Under the pieces are notes generated by a model. That model worked only from the letters and a program-made list of their open reading frames with translations, was not told where the DNA came from and ran no database searches. Made by a program: the position numbers and the translations under genes. A DNA stretch of 22,285 nt from Muribaculaceae bacterium (GTDB taxonomy: Bacteria; Bacteroidota; Bacteroidia; Bacteroidales; Muribaculaceae): NCBI GenBank assembly GCA_009775375.1, contig VSPO01000050.1, positions 1 through 22,285 on the forward strand. The letters run 5' to 3'. How positions within the stretch are numbered: the first letter of the stretch is position 1; each line of letters begins with the position of its first letter. Below are positions 7,157 through 14,555 of this stretch, piece by piece.

Positions 7157-7474
7157 ATGAGACAAGCTGTTATAATAGTTGGTCATAAATTAGATTCATA
7201 TAAGTAAGTGTTCAGATTATTCCTATACATGGATTGCCAATATGAGGGACGGGATTTCGACTTGGGATGATGGCGTGATGGGGTTCCATCATAACTGAAT
7301 CACGGGTTGAAATCCAGCGCTCAGATTGGATAAGACATGTATAGGAATAATCTGAACACTTACTTATAATTAAATTCCATAATTTGCTATCAAAATCATT
7401 TTCTGAATATGGTGATGTTTATCTGATTTTAAATCATGAAGGAGCAAATTCGGTATTATGGTTGAATCAGTATA
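7157..7474 (+). pseudogene. 5' fragment of an unknown gene, split by MITE copy 2 and cut by an IS66 remnant
   Basis: ATG at 7157 starts MRQAVIIVGHKLDS and then runs into the MITE, giving a stop at once. If the MITE is removed at its TA target (bases 7203-7366 and one TA copy deleted), the reading continues without a stop as YIIKFHNLLSKSFSEYGDVY and on through LILNHEGANSVLWLNQYI, until the sequence becomes the IS66 fragment near 7475. At least about 52 residues of one frame are thus restored. The start faintly recalls the AxLIxAHK openings of some Bacteroidetes glycosyltransferases, but the family cannot be assigned. Confidence 0.6.
7201..7366. mobile_element. MITE copy 2 (perfect 29-bp terminal repeats, TA flanks)
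   Basis: Core 7203-7364 begins AGTAAGTGTTCAGATTATTC and ends with its exact reverse complement: 7203-7231 and 7336-7364 are perfect 29-bp inverted repeats. TA lies on each side (7201-7202 and 7365-7366). Inner parts also pair (GGGATTTC with GAAATCC, GATGATGG with CCATCAT), so the element folds as one long hairpin. It is homologous to 2770-2926; the better-preserved ends suggest this copy is younger. Confidence 0.88.
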
Positions 7475-7882
7475 TCATTTGCCTTTCTTTTTCCTTATGC
7501 CGCGCTCCGAGGCGTTATTGTCGGGAGGTATTGCGGGATCCCGCAGGAAGTTGAAGATATAGTCACGGCATTTTAGCAGACCGTTGCGGAAGGTGGTGAA
7601 CTTCTCGTTAAGCTTCGACAGGCTTTCATCAATAAGTCTGTCCAGACGTTCAAGCCACGGTTTAGGGTCTATTGATTCGGCGGGTATTTGATTGCGCTCG
7701 TGTATGGCTTCCTGTAAAAGGCTTTCCACTGACTTTGACCACTCCTGTTCCTTGTCAAGTTCATTGAGGTACTGGCATTCGCGAAGCAGATGGGCCAGAC
7801 AGACCTGATGGTTCAGGAAATGGAGGGCGAAGTATGCGCTTAATTTTTCAAAACAAAACAAAATTTTTTCAAATCGGAACAA
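7475..7882 (-). pseudogene. IS66-family transposase, internal fragment
   Basis: The minus-strand frame contains SAYFALHFLNHQVCLAHLLR, ECQYLNELDKEQEW and, near the end, PPDNNASERGIRK, the conserved C-terminal catalytic block of IS66 TnpC transposases with its Glu. Intact TnpC proteins are about 500 residues. Here only about 120 are homologous, from near 7845 to near 7487. The first 13 residues (MFRFEKILFCFEK) and the last few (KKGK) read flanking DNA. Both ends are lost and no IS66 accessory genes are present, so it is a dead remnant. Its left edge is the point where the 7157 gene fragment stops being readable. Confidence 0.85.
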
Positions 7883-7920
7883 AAATGCTCAAATCAGAAC
7901 AGTCTGACATCAATCTCAAA

Positions 7921-7945
7921 AGAAAAAGGCTGACTCACGTCAGCC
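7921..7945 (-). terminator. Rho-independent terminator for the aroB unit
   Basis: GGCTGAC (7928-7934), loop TCAC and GTCAGCC (7939-7945) form a perfect 7-bp stem. On the minus strand it is followed by TTTTT and then CTTTT. It lies about 190 bases past the HAD-AroB stop codon in the direction of that transcript. Confidence 0.7.
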
Positions 7946-8114
7946 CTGTTTCCTTCAATTAAAACAACAATAACAACTCTTTTCAGAACGCTTATAGCAG
8001 TATATCTTTTTTATCTTCGTTGGAAGATTTTCACTAACCTTTCTTTTCTTGGAGAGGAGCTTTTCAGCTGCCTTTCGATATTATAACAAGGGCATGTCGC
8101 CGATGGTTCGATGA

Positions 8115-8137
8115 GGGATGAAAATTTTTTTCATCCC
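8115..8137 (-). terminator. Hairpin overlapping the HAD-AroB stop codon
   Basis: GGGATGAAAA, a three-base spacer and TTTTCATCCC form a 10-bp perfect stem. The TGA stop (8131-8133) lies in one arm. No separate T tract follows on the minus strand, so it may stabilise the 3' end or weakly terminate rather than being a classical terminator. Confidence 0.4.
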
Positions 8138-9879
8138 ATCATGTCGCGATAAATCTCCAATGCTGACTCTATCTCTTTGCCATCAGGAACACAGTCGATT
8201 AGGGGAGTGCCCACCGTCGTCAGCAACGTGAAATTCGGATGACCTGCGGATGCGTTTTTCTTGTCGTGGGCCATAAGGGATATGAGCTTTGGAATATCCT
8301 CACACGTCATCTTCACCCTCGGATACTGCGCTTTCAAAATCGTGGACACATATCTATGAAGCTCATCCGACGGGAATCCCTTCAACATATGGCTCAAAAT
8401 CAGTTCCACCAACATACCGTGGGCCACGGCCTCTCCGTGCGTCAAGGATTGATGGCGTTCGATGGCAAGGCTCTCGAAGGCATGTCCGGCGGTGTGCCCG
8501 AAGTTCAGGATCTTGCGAAGCCCTTTTTCCGTCGGATCTTGAGCCACGACCTCCTCCTTTATCTCCACGCAACGTTTCATGGCCTTTTCAAGCCGAGCCG
8601 TGTCGGCTATGACCTCATCCATATGCAGCAGCTCGGAATACAATCCGGCGTCGGCGATGAATCCCGTCTTCAGCATCTCCGCATAGCCCGAAGCGATTTC
8701 TCGCCGCGACAGGGAGCTGAGCGGAAGGGCGGTGATGATCACGTCGGAAGGCTGGTGGAAAGCCCCGATCTCATTCTTAAGCCCGTTGAAATTGATGGCT
8801 GTTTTTCCCCCCGTAGCCGCGTCCACGGCTCCAAGAAGCGTCGTCGGAACATTGATGCAACGTATCCCCCGCTTGAACGTGGCGGCTGCAAAACCGCCTA
8901 TATCCGTGACGAGTCCGCCCCCTATGTTGACCACGATGCTTTTGCGTGTGGCTTCGGTCTCCTCCAGCGCATTCCAGATCTTTATGGCGGAATTGATATC
9001 CTTGTTGTCTTCCCCGGGTTCGATCACCACCGTGTTGGCCTTCGCGAGCGAGCGACACCCTGCAAGAAGCGGCATGATGAGGCGGCTGACGTTGGAGTCG
9101 GTGACGACAGTGACCGTGGCGGGGTTGAGGGCTTCGACAGCCTCGTCAATCCGTTTGCAAAGCTCCGCCGTGGCTGATTCCTGAGGCTCGCTTCCTGCTT
9201 GGGAGTATTCCCGCTCCAGCCAATCGGCGAAATGGTCCATCGAGGGGAAAATCATGTCGGCTCCCTCTTTGGAAAATTCCTCCATAGGTATCGGCCCGGT
9301 CATGACTGCCACCGTGAAACATCCGGCAGCTTTCCCCGCCCTGACTCCCAAGGGAGCGTTCTCCACGACGATGGCATCAGATGGTGCTACTCCGGCTTTC
9401 ATCACCCCCTTAAGGTATGGCTCGGGATCGGGCTTGCCGTGAACTACGTCGAGTGCCGTCACCCGCTTATCCATCGGGAAGGCCCCGGGATAATCCTTGT
9501 CGAGATTCCCTATGAGTGAACTTTGGGCGCTCCCTGTCACGAGCACACGCGGTATGCGGGCCTTCTCGAAGGCCCGCAGCATCCTGTCGGCTCCGGGCAT
9601 TGGTTTCTTTTTTCCCATCTCCACGAAGAGCTCGGCCTTGCGGGCATAGAGATTGTGCTTTTCGTCGGGAGTTGCGTCTCGGTGAAGCTCCCGGCGGAAG
9701 ATAAGGTTGATGGTGGCCGGCCCGGTCATCCCCTCGTAGAGATAGAATTCCTCGGGAGTGGTCTTTATCCCCTGTTCGGTCATCATCTGATGCCATGCCC
9801 GGGCATGGTATGGCATGGAATCGTATAAGACGCCGTCCATATCAATAAGGGCGGCGCGGATATCTTTCAGTGTTCTCAT
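8131..9879 (-). CDS. aroB: Fusion: HAD-family hydrolase + 3-dehydroquinate synthase (AroB)
   Basis: 582 residues in one frame. Residues 1-225 are a HAD phosphatase/beta-phosphoglucomutase-like domain: motif I DMDGVLYDS (D13, D15), motif II VLVTGS (T115), motif III Lys in GKPDPEPY (K149), motif IV VVENAPLG (E173). After a short linker (about 225-240), residues 240-582 are a full-length 3-dehydroquinate synthase, which makes dehydroquinate from DAHP using NAD and a divalent metal (shikimate pathway step 2). Visible signatures: NIGGGLVTDIGGF (318-330), NVPTTLLGAVDAATGGKT (343-360), SGYAEMLKTG (metal ligand E401), NFGHTAGH (H462) and HGEAVAHGM (H481). Catalytic residues of both halves are present. 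It starts 2 nt after the AsmA-protein stop, so it is probably translated from the same mRNA. The HAD substrate is unknown. Confidence 0.93.
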   Translation of the reverse strand: MRTLKDIRAALIDMDGVLYDSMPYHARAWHQMMTEQGIKTTPEEFYLYEGMTGPATINLIFRRELHRDATPDEKHNLYARKAELFVEMGKKKPMPGADRMLRAFEKARIPRVLVTGSAQSSLIGNLDKDYPGAFPMDKRVTALDVVHGKPDPEPYLKGVMKAGVAPSDAIVVENAPLGVRAGKAAGCFTVAVMTGPIPMEEFSKEGADMIFPSMDHFADWLEREYSQAGSEPQESATAELCKRIDEAVEALNPATVTVVTDSNVSRLIMPLLAGCRSLAKANTVVIEPGEDNKDINSAIKIWNALEETEATRKSIVVNIGGGLVTDIGGFAAATFKRGIRCINVPTTLLGAVDAATGGKTAINFNGLKNEIGAFHQPSDVIITALPLSSLSRREIASGYAEMLKTGFIADAGLYSELLHMDEVIADTARLEKAMKRCVEIKEEVVAQDPTEKGLRKILNFGHTAGHAFESLAIERHQSLTHGEAVAHGMLVELILSHMLKGFPSDELHRYVSTILKAQYPRVKMTCEDIPKLISLMAHDKKNASAGHPNFTLLTTVGTPLIDCVPDGKEIESALEIYRDMMG

Positions 9880-9881
9880 GT

Positions 9882-12845
9882 CTATTCAACGCGAGTTTTT
9901 GCATCATATTTCGCGGCGAGGGCCACAAATTCAAGCCAGCCGTGTTTCAATCGCTGCATGATGTTGACTTCCACGTCATCCTTAAGGTTGGAGGCGATTT
10001 CCCTTTCCCGTCCATCCTTCAACTCTTTCCCTCCGAAGCGGAGGAAGGGGTGTCGCCAGTCGCCGACGAGATTAATTCCAAACGGGAGATGGAAGGGGGA
10101 GTGCATCAGCCCGGCGTGGTAATAGATCTCTCCCTGAAGGTTGTTGACCCCTGCGAGCATCACTCGGTAGGGACCGGCGGAGAGTGTGAACGGCATAACC
10201 CTCAGCATGTTGTCGAGAAATTGGGCATGGATGTCGAGGCCGTCGATTTTCAATGGCGAGTCGCCTCGGATAAGCATAAGGTGGGATATGTGTCTGATCT
10301 TGTCGTCGGTTCTGTCGAACTCAAGCCCCGTCCCTTTCACGTCTGCTCGGGCCTGCATGGAGGGGGCATTGACAAACATGTCGGGGAACATCTTAAAGCT
10401 TCCCTTTGCGTTGGCCGACAGCGTGCCGTGGAGCGACTGCAATTGCGGGGCGTCCTTTGTCAATGACGGGAAAGCGTGTAGAAAACCGGAGAAGTCGAAA
10501 CGGCCTACGTCAAGGTCGAGAATCATGGAAATGTCGGAAAGGTCGGTCGTGGAGTAGGTCCAGTCGAGCTTGGCGTCGGCGTATGGAGCGGATATCGAGA
10601 GATCGCCTATACGGGCTTTCCCGTCGTGCATCGAAAGGGTAGTAGAGAGCTTTGAAAATGAATATTGCATATATTCCGCCCTGTTGCTGCTCAAATTCAT
10701 GCGTGCGGAGATGTTGCGGGGGATGGCGATGCAAAGGGAGTCGGCTTTGGCGGTCTTTTCCAGAGATTCGACTTTGAAATCCGGAGCTATGTCTGTCAAA
10801 GCGTATTGTCCGTCGTAGTAGGCTCCGCAAAGACGGTTGATGTCGATATTGTCGAAGACGGCCGTCACTTCTGCTTTCAATTCCGACGACTTCGGAGCTA
10901 TGGCAAAACTTCTCAGCTCGGAGATTGCCCCTTTCAGTCGGCCTTTCATGCCATCGATTGAAAAATCGATGTTGCTGATGTCGATGTAATCGGGGGTGGC
11001 GGAAAGATGGATTCTGGAGAAGCGGTTGTCTGTGGGGTATCCCTTTGCCCGGAATTTGCCTGAGTCGGCCGATATGTCGGCTGAAAAGTCGGCAAAAGTC
11101 AGAAAGTCGGCAAGGGCGTTAGGGAGAGATGGGGCAAGATATAGAGGAGAGTGGTCCGCTTCGTTGCAGATTATAGAGTCGTCCGAGGAGGAATATGTCA
11201 TGGAAGCTTGGCTTGCTGTAAATGGCTGGGTTCTTTGGCTTGCTGATAATTTGGAGACAAGGTTGTTGACGGAAAATGATTGGGATCTGTTTGCGGATTC
11301 TATCCTGTCAGCTTGCAATCTCACTCTGGCCGATGCTTTTCCTCCGCCGGAAGGGTTTCCTGCGAGAGCGTAGCCGATTCTAAGCCCTTTGGCATATAGC
11401 CGGGAAGAATCCTTTGCCGATGTCTTGATTTTGGAAGAGGCAAGATTCCCCTTCGCTGTCAGTGACAGGATAGAGAAGCCGCCGTCTGTGGATAGACGGC
11501 ATTTGAGGTCAGTCTTTCCAGTCATCTCTCCGTCGATCCTGGGAATACTTTTCGTCGCGGGGAGCAACCCTGCAATTGCAGGGAGATTGATTGAGAAGTC
11601 GGCGAGGGCCGACACTTCGGGTTCCCCGGAGAGAAGATCGCCGATATCAGCATTGAGGAGGAGCGACGATTTCTCCGCTGTAGAAAATTGCAACTCTGAG
11701 ATTTTCAAGGATGAAGCTTCCGGATTGTCGGGTGTTAACCGCAATGACAGGTCGGCACGCAGACTGTCCACGGAGATTTGCCGTTTCTTGTCAAGCGGTA
11801 TATTGAAAGATGCCCCTGCCACTTTCAGCCTCACCGACAGGTCGGGCAATGACGTTGTCTTCAAAGGATAGGGGGATTCAAGGGCAATGGTAAGGTCCAC
11901 CGGGAGCAGTGCGCCCGCGGCTATGATTCCCGCCACGGGTGCTGGTATGTAGGCCGCTATCTCCTTGGGAACGTATTGCAGGAGTTTGATGATGTCGGAA
12001 GAGACAATATCAATGGAGAGAGAGTCGATGATAGTGTTTCCTTTCTTTCCGCTAATGAAAAAGGAGGTTGAGGTGTTAAGGCCTCCGATGTTTGCGTAGA
12101 AATCGTTGGCGCTTATTTTGCTCGGATTGGTCAGGGCTGATATTTCCCCGTCTATAGAGAGTGGCATAGGTTTTGGAAGACTGATTCCGGCATGACCGGC
12201 CTCCAGCAATGTCCCTTCCAATTGTATTCCGAAGATGCCTGACATATTTACGGGAGGCTTTATCAAAGCTTTCCCGACGTTCAGTTTTGCGGAGGAGAGA
12301 ATGGGAAGGGAATGGAAAGAGACGAGCAGGCCGCCATTGATTCTGACCGGGGCAATCAGTATGCGCCGGGATTTTTTCGATGTCTCCGATTTCGGGAGTA
12401 TGGAGAAATTTCCGACCGTGTCGTTGGCGACGACTATGTTGACGACAGGGCGGGAAATGACGATTCCGGATAGGTCGATATCTCCCGAAATGGCTTTGCG
12501 GATGTTGATGGAGGCTTCGAAGGGGCCGCAGGAGAAAAGCGAATCCGCTCCGGCAGGGAGCTTTGCCGTCAAGGAGTCGGGAAGATTGAGCAGGGCATTG
12601 GAGACTATCGACAGCGATTCTCCGGAGATGGAAATATTGGGGAAGGATGACCAGAATGTATAGTCGGCGTCCGATACGCTTACTTTGGCATTCAGGTATT
12701 TCCCCGCGTTTTGGTTGATGAGAGCGGTCAGTCGCGTAGGGGTGAGCCATATGGTGGCTCCGATGGCAATGATCAGGGCCAGCGCGAAGATGGAGGCTAT
12801 GGATATTCCCAGAATCTTAAGGGATTTCAGACATATGTTTTTCAT
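9882..12845 (-). CDS. AsmA-family inner-membrane/periplasmic protein
   Basis: 987 residues. One N-terminal transmembrane segment (about 10-33, SIASIFALALIIAIGATIWL) is followed by the AsmA start signature: residues LTALINQNAGKYLNAKVSVS, then WSSFPNISISGESLSI. The rest is a long beta-rich periplasmic region with repeated amphipathic strands and a C-terminal AsmA_2-like part. Members of this family are bridge-like proteins linked to lipid transport or outer-membrane homeostasis; the specific role here is unknown. It is the first gene of a minus-strand unit with the HAD-AroB gene. No clear TTTG/TAnnTTTG promoter was found in the 12846-12953 gap. The start at 12845 places the Lys-rich n-region directly before the helix. 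Confidence 0.85.
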   Translation of the reverse strand: MKNICLKSLKILGISIASIFALALIIAIGATIWLTPTRLTALINQNAGKYLNAKVSVSDADYTFWSSFPNISISGESLSIVSNALLNLPDSLTAKLPAGADSLFSCGPFEASINIRKAISGDIDLSGIVISRPVVNIVVANDTVGNFSILPKSETSKKSRRILIAPVRINGGLLVSFHSLPILSSAKLNVGKALIKPPVNMSGIFGIQLEGTLLEAGHAGISLPKPMPLSIDGEISALTNPSKISANDFYANIGGLNTSTSFFISGKKGNTIIDSLSIDIVSSDIIKLLQYVPKEIAAYIPAPVAGIIAAGALLPVDLTIALESPYPLKTTSLPDLSVRLKVAGASFNIPLDKKRQISVDSLRADLSLRLTPDNPEASSLKISELQFSTAEKSSLLLNADIGDLLSGEPEVSALADFSINLPAIAGLLPATKSIPRIDGEMTGKTDLKCRLSTDGGFSILSLTAKGNLASSKIKTSAKDSSRLYAKGLRIGYALAGNPSGGGKASARVRLQADRIESANRSQSFSVNNLVSKLSASQRTQPFTASQASMTYSSSDDSIICNEADHSPLYLAPSLPNALADFLTFADFSADISADSGKFRAKGYPTDNRFSRIHLSATPDYIDISNIDFSIDGMKGRLKGAISELRSFAIAPKSSELKAEVTAVFDNIDINRLCGAYYDGQYALTDIAPDFKVESLEKTAKADSLCIAIPRNISARMNLSSNRAEYMQYSFSKLSTTLSMHDGKARIGDLSISAPYADAKLDWTYSTTDLSDISMILDLDVGRFDFSGFLHAFPSLTKDAPQLQSLHGTLSANAKGSFKMFPDMFVNAPSMQARADVKGTGLEFDRTDDKIRHISHLMLIRGDSPLKIDGLDIHAQFLDNMLRVMPFTLSAGPYRVMLAGVNNLQGEIYYHAGLMHSPFHLPFGINLVGDWRHPFLRFGGKELKDGREREIASNLKDDVEVNIMQRLKHGWLEFVALAAKYDAKTRVE

Positions 12846-12953
12846 AGAGGAAGCGTTTTGTTTTACGATAGGAGAAACCCATGACCGTTGATCCTACGAC
12901 ATTAAAACAACAGCCTGCCGTAAAGGTTAGCGCGCTTTCCTCAAAATAATTTC

Positions 12954-12995
12954 AGAAAAAAAGCGACCGCGGTGAGTCATCTCCTGTGGTCGCTT
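12954..12995 (-). terminator. Rho-independent terminator after the GltD-like gene
   Basis: Read on the minus strand, GCGACCACAG, an 11-base loop and CCGCGGTCGC form a stem with two mismatches, followed by TTTTTTT. It lies about 55 bases past the stop at 13049 and separates this gene from the AsmA unit. Confidence 0.75.
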
Positions 12996-13048
12996 GGTTC
13001 ATTCAGTTTGAAAAGATGGGTTTGCCAATCGGCTCTGTTTTTCAGCTG

Positions 13049-14359
13049 TCAGCCGATTGCTTCGAATAGCTTCACGGCGTCGACGTAGGCGGCGATGCCG
13101 TCGGCTACGGCCTTTGCATCGCGCATTGCGTGCACCACCGTGGCCGGGCGGTTCGTAACGTCGCCGCCGGCAAACACCCCTTTACGAGTCGTCATGCCGT
13201 AGGGGTTCTCGCGGGTCAGCACGTAGCCTTTCTCGTCCACCTCAATCCCTTCCGTGGTGGAGACGATTCTCGATGCGGGAACGCTGCCTACCGCCTGGAT
13301 TACGAAATCCGCCGGAGCGTTGACCTGTCCTTCCGGTGTCTGTATGTCGACGCTTTCGAGCCTCCAGTCGTCTTTGCCGTGTATCCCGACGATCGATGAA
13401 TTCCAAAGAAATTTCACCCCTTCGCAGACTGCGTCGTCGTATTCCGCACGGAGGGCCGACATCTTGGTGATGTCATGATGGTAGACCACAGTCACCTCCT
13501 TGGCTCCCATGCGCAGGGCTGTGCGTGCTGCGTCCATGGCGGTGTTGCCGCAGCCTATGACGTAGACCCTGTCGCCCTCGCCGACGATTACCTCATCGCG
13601 GCTCATCAGGCCGTTTTCATAGAGGCTGACCCTGCGCAGGAAGCGGATTGCCTGGCGCACGCCGTGATGGTCGATGCCGGGGATTGGCAACCTCCGGGGC
13701 ACTCCCGTGCCGGTTCCCATGAAGATAGCGTCAAATCCACGGGCGAAAAGGTCGTCGACCGTGATGCCCTCTCCAATGGTGCTGTTGAGATGGATGGGCA
13801 CCCCGAGATTCTCGATTTTCTTTATCTCCCGACGCACCACCTCTTTCGGCAGGCGGTATTCCGGTATGCCGAACATTAGCACGCCTCCCGGCTCAGGCTC
13901 CATTTCGAAAATCTCCACGGAGAAACCGCGTCGGGAAAGATCGCCGGCAATGGTCAGTCCGGCTGGTCCGCTTCCGATGACGGCCACGCGTCCGCGTGAT
14001 TTTTCCGGAATGGTCTCGTGGCTCAATCCGGCGTTGGAGTCAAAATCCGCCACAAATCGTTCCAACTTTCCTATGTGGATGCCCTTCCCGGCTTTTGTCA
14101 GCACACAATGTCCCTCGCATTGCTTCTCATGGGCGCATACGCGGCCGCAGACGGCTGGGAGGTTGCTCTTGCTGTTGATTATGTGCATGGCGTTGCCGAA
14201 ATTGCCTTTGGCCAGCTCGCCTATCCAGTCGGGCATCTCATTGCCGATCGGACAACCCTTCTTGCAGCTTGGCACTTTGCATTTCAGACATCGCTGTGCC
14301 TCCCTGATCGCTTCCGGCAGGGAATAATTCTCGTCGATTTCGTTAATACAATTTTCCAT
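13049..14359 (-). CDS. gltD: GltD-like NAD(P)-dependent flavoprotein oxidoreductase (glutamate synthase small-subunit family)
   Basis: 436 residues. The N-terminal Fe-S domain has cysteines C24, C27, C32, C36 (CLKCKVPSCKKGC) and C71, C75, C81, C85 (CGRVCAHEKQCEGHC). A FAD-binding Rossmann motif follows (VAVIGSGPAGL, about 125-135), then a NAD(P)-binding VYVIGCGNTAMDAAR (about 265-279) and the C-terminal FAGGDV block. In the family these subunits pass electrons from NADPH through FAD and Fe-S centres to a partner, usually the large glutamate synthase subunit. No large subunit (gltB) or NfnA-type partner is adjacent, so it could be a stand-alone GltA-type reductase or serve a distant partner. 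It is transcribed alone, divergently from the sigma-fusion gene and ending at its own terminator. The gltD symbol marks the family, not a proven role. Confidence 0.85.
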   Translation of the reverse strand: MENCINEIDENYSLPEAIREAQRCLKCKVPSCKKGCPIGNEMPDWIGELAKGNFGNAMHIINSKSNLPAVCGRVCAHEKQCEGHCVLTKAGKGIHIGKLERFVADFDSNAGLSHETIPEKSRGRVAVIGSGPAGLTIAGDLSRRGFSVEIFEMEPEPGGVLMFGIPEYRLPKEVVRREIKKIENLGVPIHLNSTIGEGITVDDLFARGFDAIFMGTGTGVPRRLPIPGIDHHGVRQAIRFLRRVSLYENGLMSRDEVIVGEGDRVYVIGCGNTAMDAARTALRMGAKEVTVVYHHDITKMSALRAEYDDAVCEGVKFLWNSSIVGIHGKDDWRLESVDIQTPEGQVNAPADFVIQAVGSVPASRIVSTTEGIEVDEKGYVLTRENPYGMTTRKGVFAGGDVTNRPATVVHAMRDAKAVADGIAAYVDAVKLFEAIG

Positions 14360-14555
14360 TTCTCAGAGTATGTTTCTGTCTTATTAACGAAATTTAGTTG
14401 TGTTTCATGCATCCGCAATCAAGATTGCTCCAATCTGAACCCTAAAAGACCTAAAAAGACACCTTGCATTGAAAAAATCAGCTCTTTCTGCCCGGCAGAA
14501 TAAAAATTATTACTCTCCATATGCAGTATCAGCGGATTTTCCGTATCTTATAAGA

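Noticed and set aside
8239..9177. A 312-codon plus-strand frame opposite aroB
   Set aside because: The minus strand encodes a complete AroB with catalytic residues; the plus frame has no recognisable domain.
13674..14327. A 217-codon frame antisense to the GltD-like gene
   Set aside because: Shadow of a well-supported gene; composition is Pro/Ser/Arg-rich with no motif.
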